NCBI RefSeq assembly: GCF_900101595.1
Contig: NZ_FMYY01000001.1
Location: 814,585-878,584 of the forward strand
Origin: Paenibacillus sp. cl123
GTDB taxonomy: Bacteria; Bacillota; Bacilli; Paenibacillales; NBRC-103111
Reading direction: 5' to 3'
Length of the DNA: 64,000 nt
A program made the position numbers and the translations under genes. A model generated the notes under the pieces. The model was not told where the DNA came from. It was given only the letters and a program-made list of their open reading frames with translations, and searched no databases. Each line of letters starts with the position of its first letter. Position 1 is the stretch's first letter. Below, piece by piece: positions 63,601 to 64,000 of this stretch.

Positions 63601-64000
63601 CTTGACCGTAACGGGCTCGGCGCCGCCGGGCAGCCGTGTCACCTTGTATGAGGGTGACATCGTTCTAGGCGTGACGGAAGCGTCCCCGGCCGGACTGTGG
63701 GATGTTACGACTCATATTCCGGGAGAAGGCGCAACCGCTCTCTGGCGGCTCCGCGCAAATGCGGAGAGCGAGACGGGAAGGTGGAGCAGCAGTGTTGTCA
63801 GCGTCCGCTACGATAAGGGACTGCCGGAGCCGGTCTCCTTCACGATGCGCCAGGCAGACGGGCGCCTCATAACGTTGGATCCGAGAGCCGGCGAATCCAA
63901 ATTTCCCTATGTGTTCGTTCCCGGCAAGCCGTTTACATTGACGGTCGCATTCACCGATCCGCAGCTGGTGAAGGATACCACGTTTCTGTTCGGCGACCAG
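57677..64000 (+). CDS. Giant secreted protein: two seven-repeat propellers, FN3 and Ig-like modules (3' truncated)
   Basis: An open frame of at least 2108 codons reaches the window end. The GTG at 57677 follows GGGAGGAG; an internal ATG is 6 codons on. A signal peptide (RRRIAALLALSVLAASLQ, then VFA) leads to a block of seven TolB/PD40-type repeats (SGDGRYVAF and kin, DNA 58020-59170). Two FN3 domains follow, then a second block of seven (59800-60960), two more FN3, a CarboxypepD_reg-like fold (LEGKVYQPNGTPLEGAVV, 62380-62600), and an Ig-like domain (TVTGSAPPGSRVTLYEGD, near 63610). Repeated SD-N-KDDVFLYD-like strands (VFVRDRTTG, IFLYDT) appear once per blade. No catalytic domain is seen, so an adhesive or scaffold role at the cell surface is an inference. 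Confidence 0.93.
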   Translation, partial: MKWQREMVKQRKKTVWRRRIAALLALSVLAASLQLSVFAESATDEGSLSPALRALMEQLLEDGTLSQTDGEPLEEGTVGGAVYGEGKRDLAAALTAKGGTEKISISVNGAAATGDSRASSISGDGRYVAFVSTSATIVEGKTNGFQDVFVRDRTTGMTQLISLGSDGDQANGDSYAPMISMDGTYVLFSSKATNLVPGDTNSQEDLFLYDASTGKVQRIAERVPGSEYAGHGSPYQVSTDGRFAAYVGNNGPESANNNILLKDLRTGAVKLVAARTFLYDQTRARVSMSADARFLVFESFQRELTLDDYGLNYGKYRDIFLYDTVLDELKRISRSPAEGSANENSQYPVISANGQFVAYQSLADNLGPADTNGKLDIYVYDRVSGTTELGSVRSDGSQAQSDAFHASLSGDGRYLSFHTSGAFGEDDTGDVPDVYVRDRWTGTTKRVSNAHLGGNANGESVRATFAADGLSIAFESNATDLLATADVDAFSDIYVVPLEGAGGSAPEWPVETVPSAAPGGAYVALSWPEVPGAAYYKILQDGKLAGITKEPRYAASGLLPGTAYTYRVAAGSADFRWSGWSGEAAVRTLTAPETTPPGSGIVTATVQPGLIEAEWQLPNDPDVVGARLIWRMPGQSERQSAMYPKHVNRAKIPNVMNGEDYEVQIAVYDGDGNRSLSGWQPISIPPGPAIVRIDTRAEDGRAAPGEAVIEDMSEDGRYTVFISSAPDLALSDTNGKRDLFLYDRFSGKVQLISRTASGAAGDGESRDASMSGDGRYIVFTSDASNLTADVDSNGQYDVFLYDRDMNGNGIFDEEGDVSLTRISTSWDGKQADSYSYGPDISGDGTKVVFFTRARNLVQEPPESTTYNVSYDMETGALAPILLPDGKPLSAQNLVLNRDGSVAVFTTPEDLLPEDSNGDDDIYLYDAGGMTLELVTARGALGRAWPQRPAVDDSGRYVAFTVSRNTPPYSQVYVYDREKTGDAKYELISVVPQDREASMHSSDPDISRDGRYVSFHSNEPGLMEGDGQGQSIFIRDRTEQVTKLASRTYNPAVVPNDYASKARISGDGSWIAYNSNADNLVRGMERYRPGLYLGKVLEKETQAVWPAGSSLTVKASGADFVTLTWTPATGAKAYRILGAGAPVDGEEGVIEKTITGLMPGTDYLFKVEALDEAGVWTTNGPSVAFSTPAATDLAELAVTQQGSKAILVWGERPGSPGGIHGFRVVRRTANEPAEVLATIEDPAVRTYTDEAAESGKAYIYAVLALDAGGLATPYSVERSITLSAFVIDSFSHTLPLYFRKYAGVGDLVRLVMKVKEADAARAELTFELPDGGRTTVKAVLTAQTASDTFIGQAAIPAHAVRLLQIRGFAERGGESAEASSLQGPIQIGGSVRVALKGAAALPHDATLTIGSAGQRAYQTATIGEARQFSFVGLPAGGDYSLRLLSTGGVDMLEEGGMAPITLSWGDAIEVEAEPMLPASLSIVAIDSQDVGLKDIHVLVSDENGRPLASGITQESGQLDLGILKGMVGKTAVIRAEPQDGYDEPAEIPVLLDPGMNRQEIMLSRTMDAVLEGKVYQPNGTPLEGAVVTVVQGGAKYTASTDAEGTYSLNVPSLGSSVQAVADGVFPSVPQWIRAVPGRQTVDIQIDTALPAVVKVNLYTQSGEGAWVGPYALDWTERIHFRVRADKPIWAEPNNDTMLLVADPGEKVSICADGTEGGYSLSCADTVIDDNRRGTVELRLRDTAATVVGRLSNLLEGVSQYDYSLFEVTDEGRRRAERSGSFYSAEFSLKLKGGLHYELEVRSPDGNQSVVQFFETQAGSRTDLGELPLGTAGILAGKPGNVVWIGSGKPTAGGMAQVRSTYSNSSAHPLMEVAAVLDVPADTELISGTVILNGTAVEPDLQNGRYTVPLGTIGAGKGGSLQYKLRIAANPAAGRIMFEPAIRYKLDGIAREEKIGRAEADLTPVTLKAPSRTGQRDLTVTGSAPPGSRVTLYEGDIVLGVTEASPAGLWDVTTHIPGEGATALWRLRANAESETGRWSSSVVSVRYDKGLPEPVSFTMRQADGRLITLDPRAGESKFPYVFVPGKPFTLTVAFTDPQLVKDTTFLFGDQ

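Overview
The window looks like chromosome of a spore-former of the Paenibacillus type (Bacillota, Paenibacillaceae). This is inferred from strong GGAGG ribosome sites with frequent GTG/TTG starts, a moderately GC-rich core, B. subtilis-like conserved genes (yqhG-yqhH beside lipM, yqzE, a ylmA-like ATPase), a c-di-AMP (ydaO-type) riboswitch, YesM/YesN two-component signalling and CUT1 sugar transporters without their own ATPase. No rRNA, tRNA or CRISPR array was seen.

Layout. 1-5.7 kb: 3' part of a double-module hybrid histidine kinase, an AraC regulator divergent from a GH35 beta-galactosidase, a nested inverted-repeat element and an SDR oxidoreductase. 5.7-6.2 kb: an IS200/IS605-type tnpB collapsed by an internal deletion but keeping its omega-RNA-like right end. 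6.4-11 kb: VOC protein, CAP-domain secreted protein under a c-di-AMP riboswitch, orphan ABC ATPase, ten tandem 52-bp repeats and an MFS pump. 11-29.4 kb: housekeeping block with Lhr helicase, GNAT, argS, small secreted proteins, yqzE, yqhG/yqhH, lipM, dat and B12-dependent nrdJ. 29.7-31.2 kb: AT-rich accessory islet with a decayed murD, a NUDIX gene, hairpin repeats and an orphan Imm53 immunity gene.

31.4-40.9 kb is a carbohydrate catabolic locus: mutarotase-like protein, lipoprotein plus two permeases, PIG-L deacetylase, GntR/FCD repressor, enolase-superfamily dehydratase, zinc dehydrogenase and HAD phosphatase. One palindromic motif (ATTGTTGACAAT-like) overlaps the -35 hexamers of three promoters, which suggests one GntR-controlled regulon. 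It is the best candidate here for an undescribed pathway. 39.7-43 kb is a graveyard: PotB/PotC-like permease ghosts, a truncated IS110 element with its left-end (bridge RNA) region, and a broken polysaccharide lyase with carbohydrate-binding and cohesin-like modules.

43.2-45.2 kb holds two APH-fold kinases. 45.3-54.7 kb is a second sugar-scavenging unit: YesN/YesM regulators divergent from a CUT1 transporter, then a secreted sialidase-fold (GH93-like) glycosidase with ricin-type lectin domains. 55-57.3 kb: a methyltransferase and a secreted asparaginase with GlnR/TnrA-type boxes upstream. 57.7 kb to the window end: a giant secreted protein (at least 2108 residues) with two seven-repeat beta-propellers, fibronectin III and Ig-like modules, still open at the edge.
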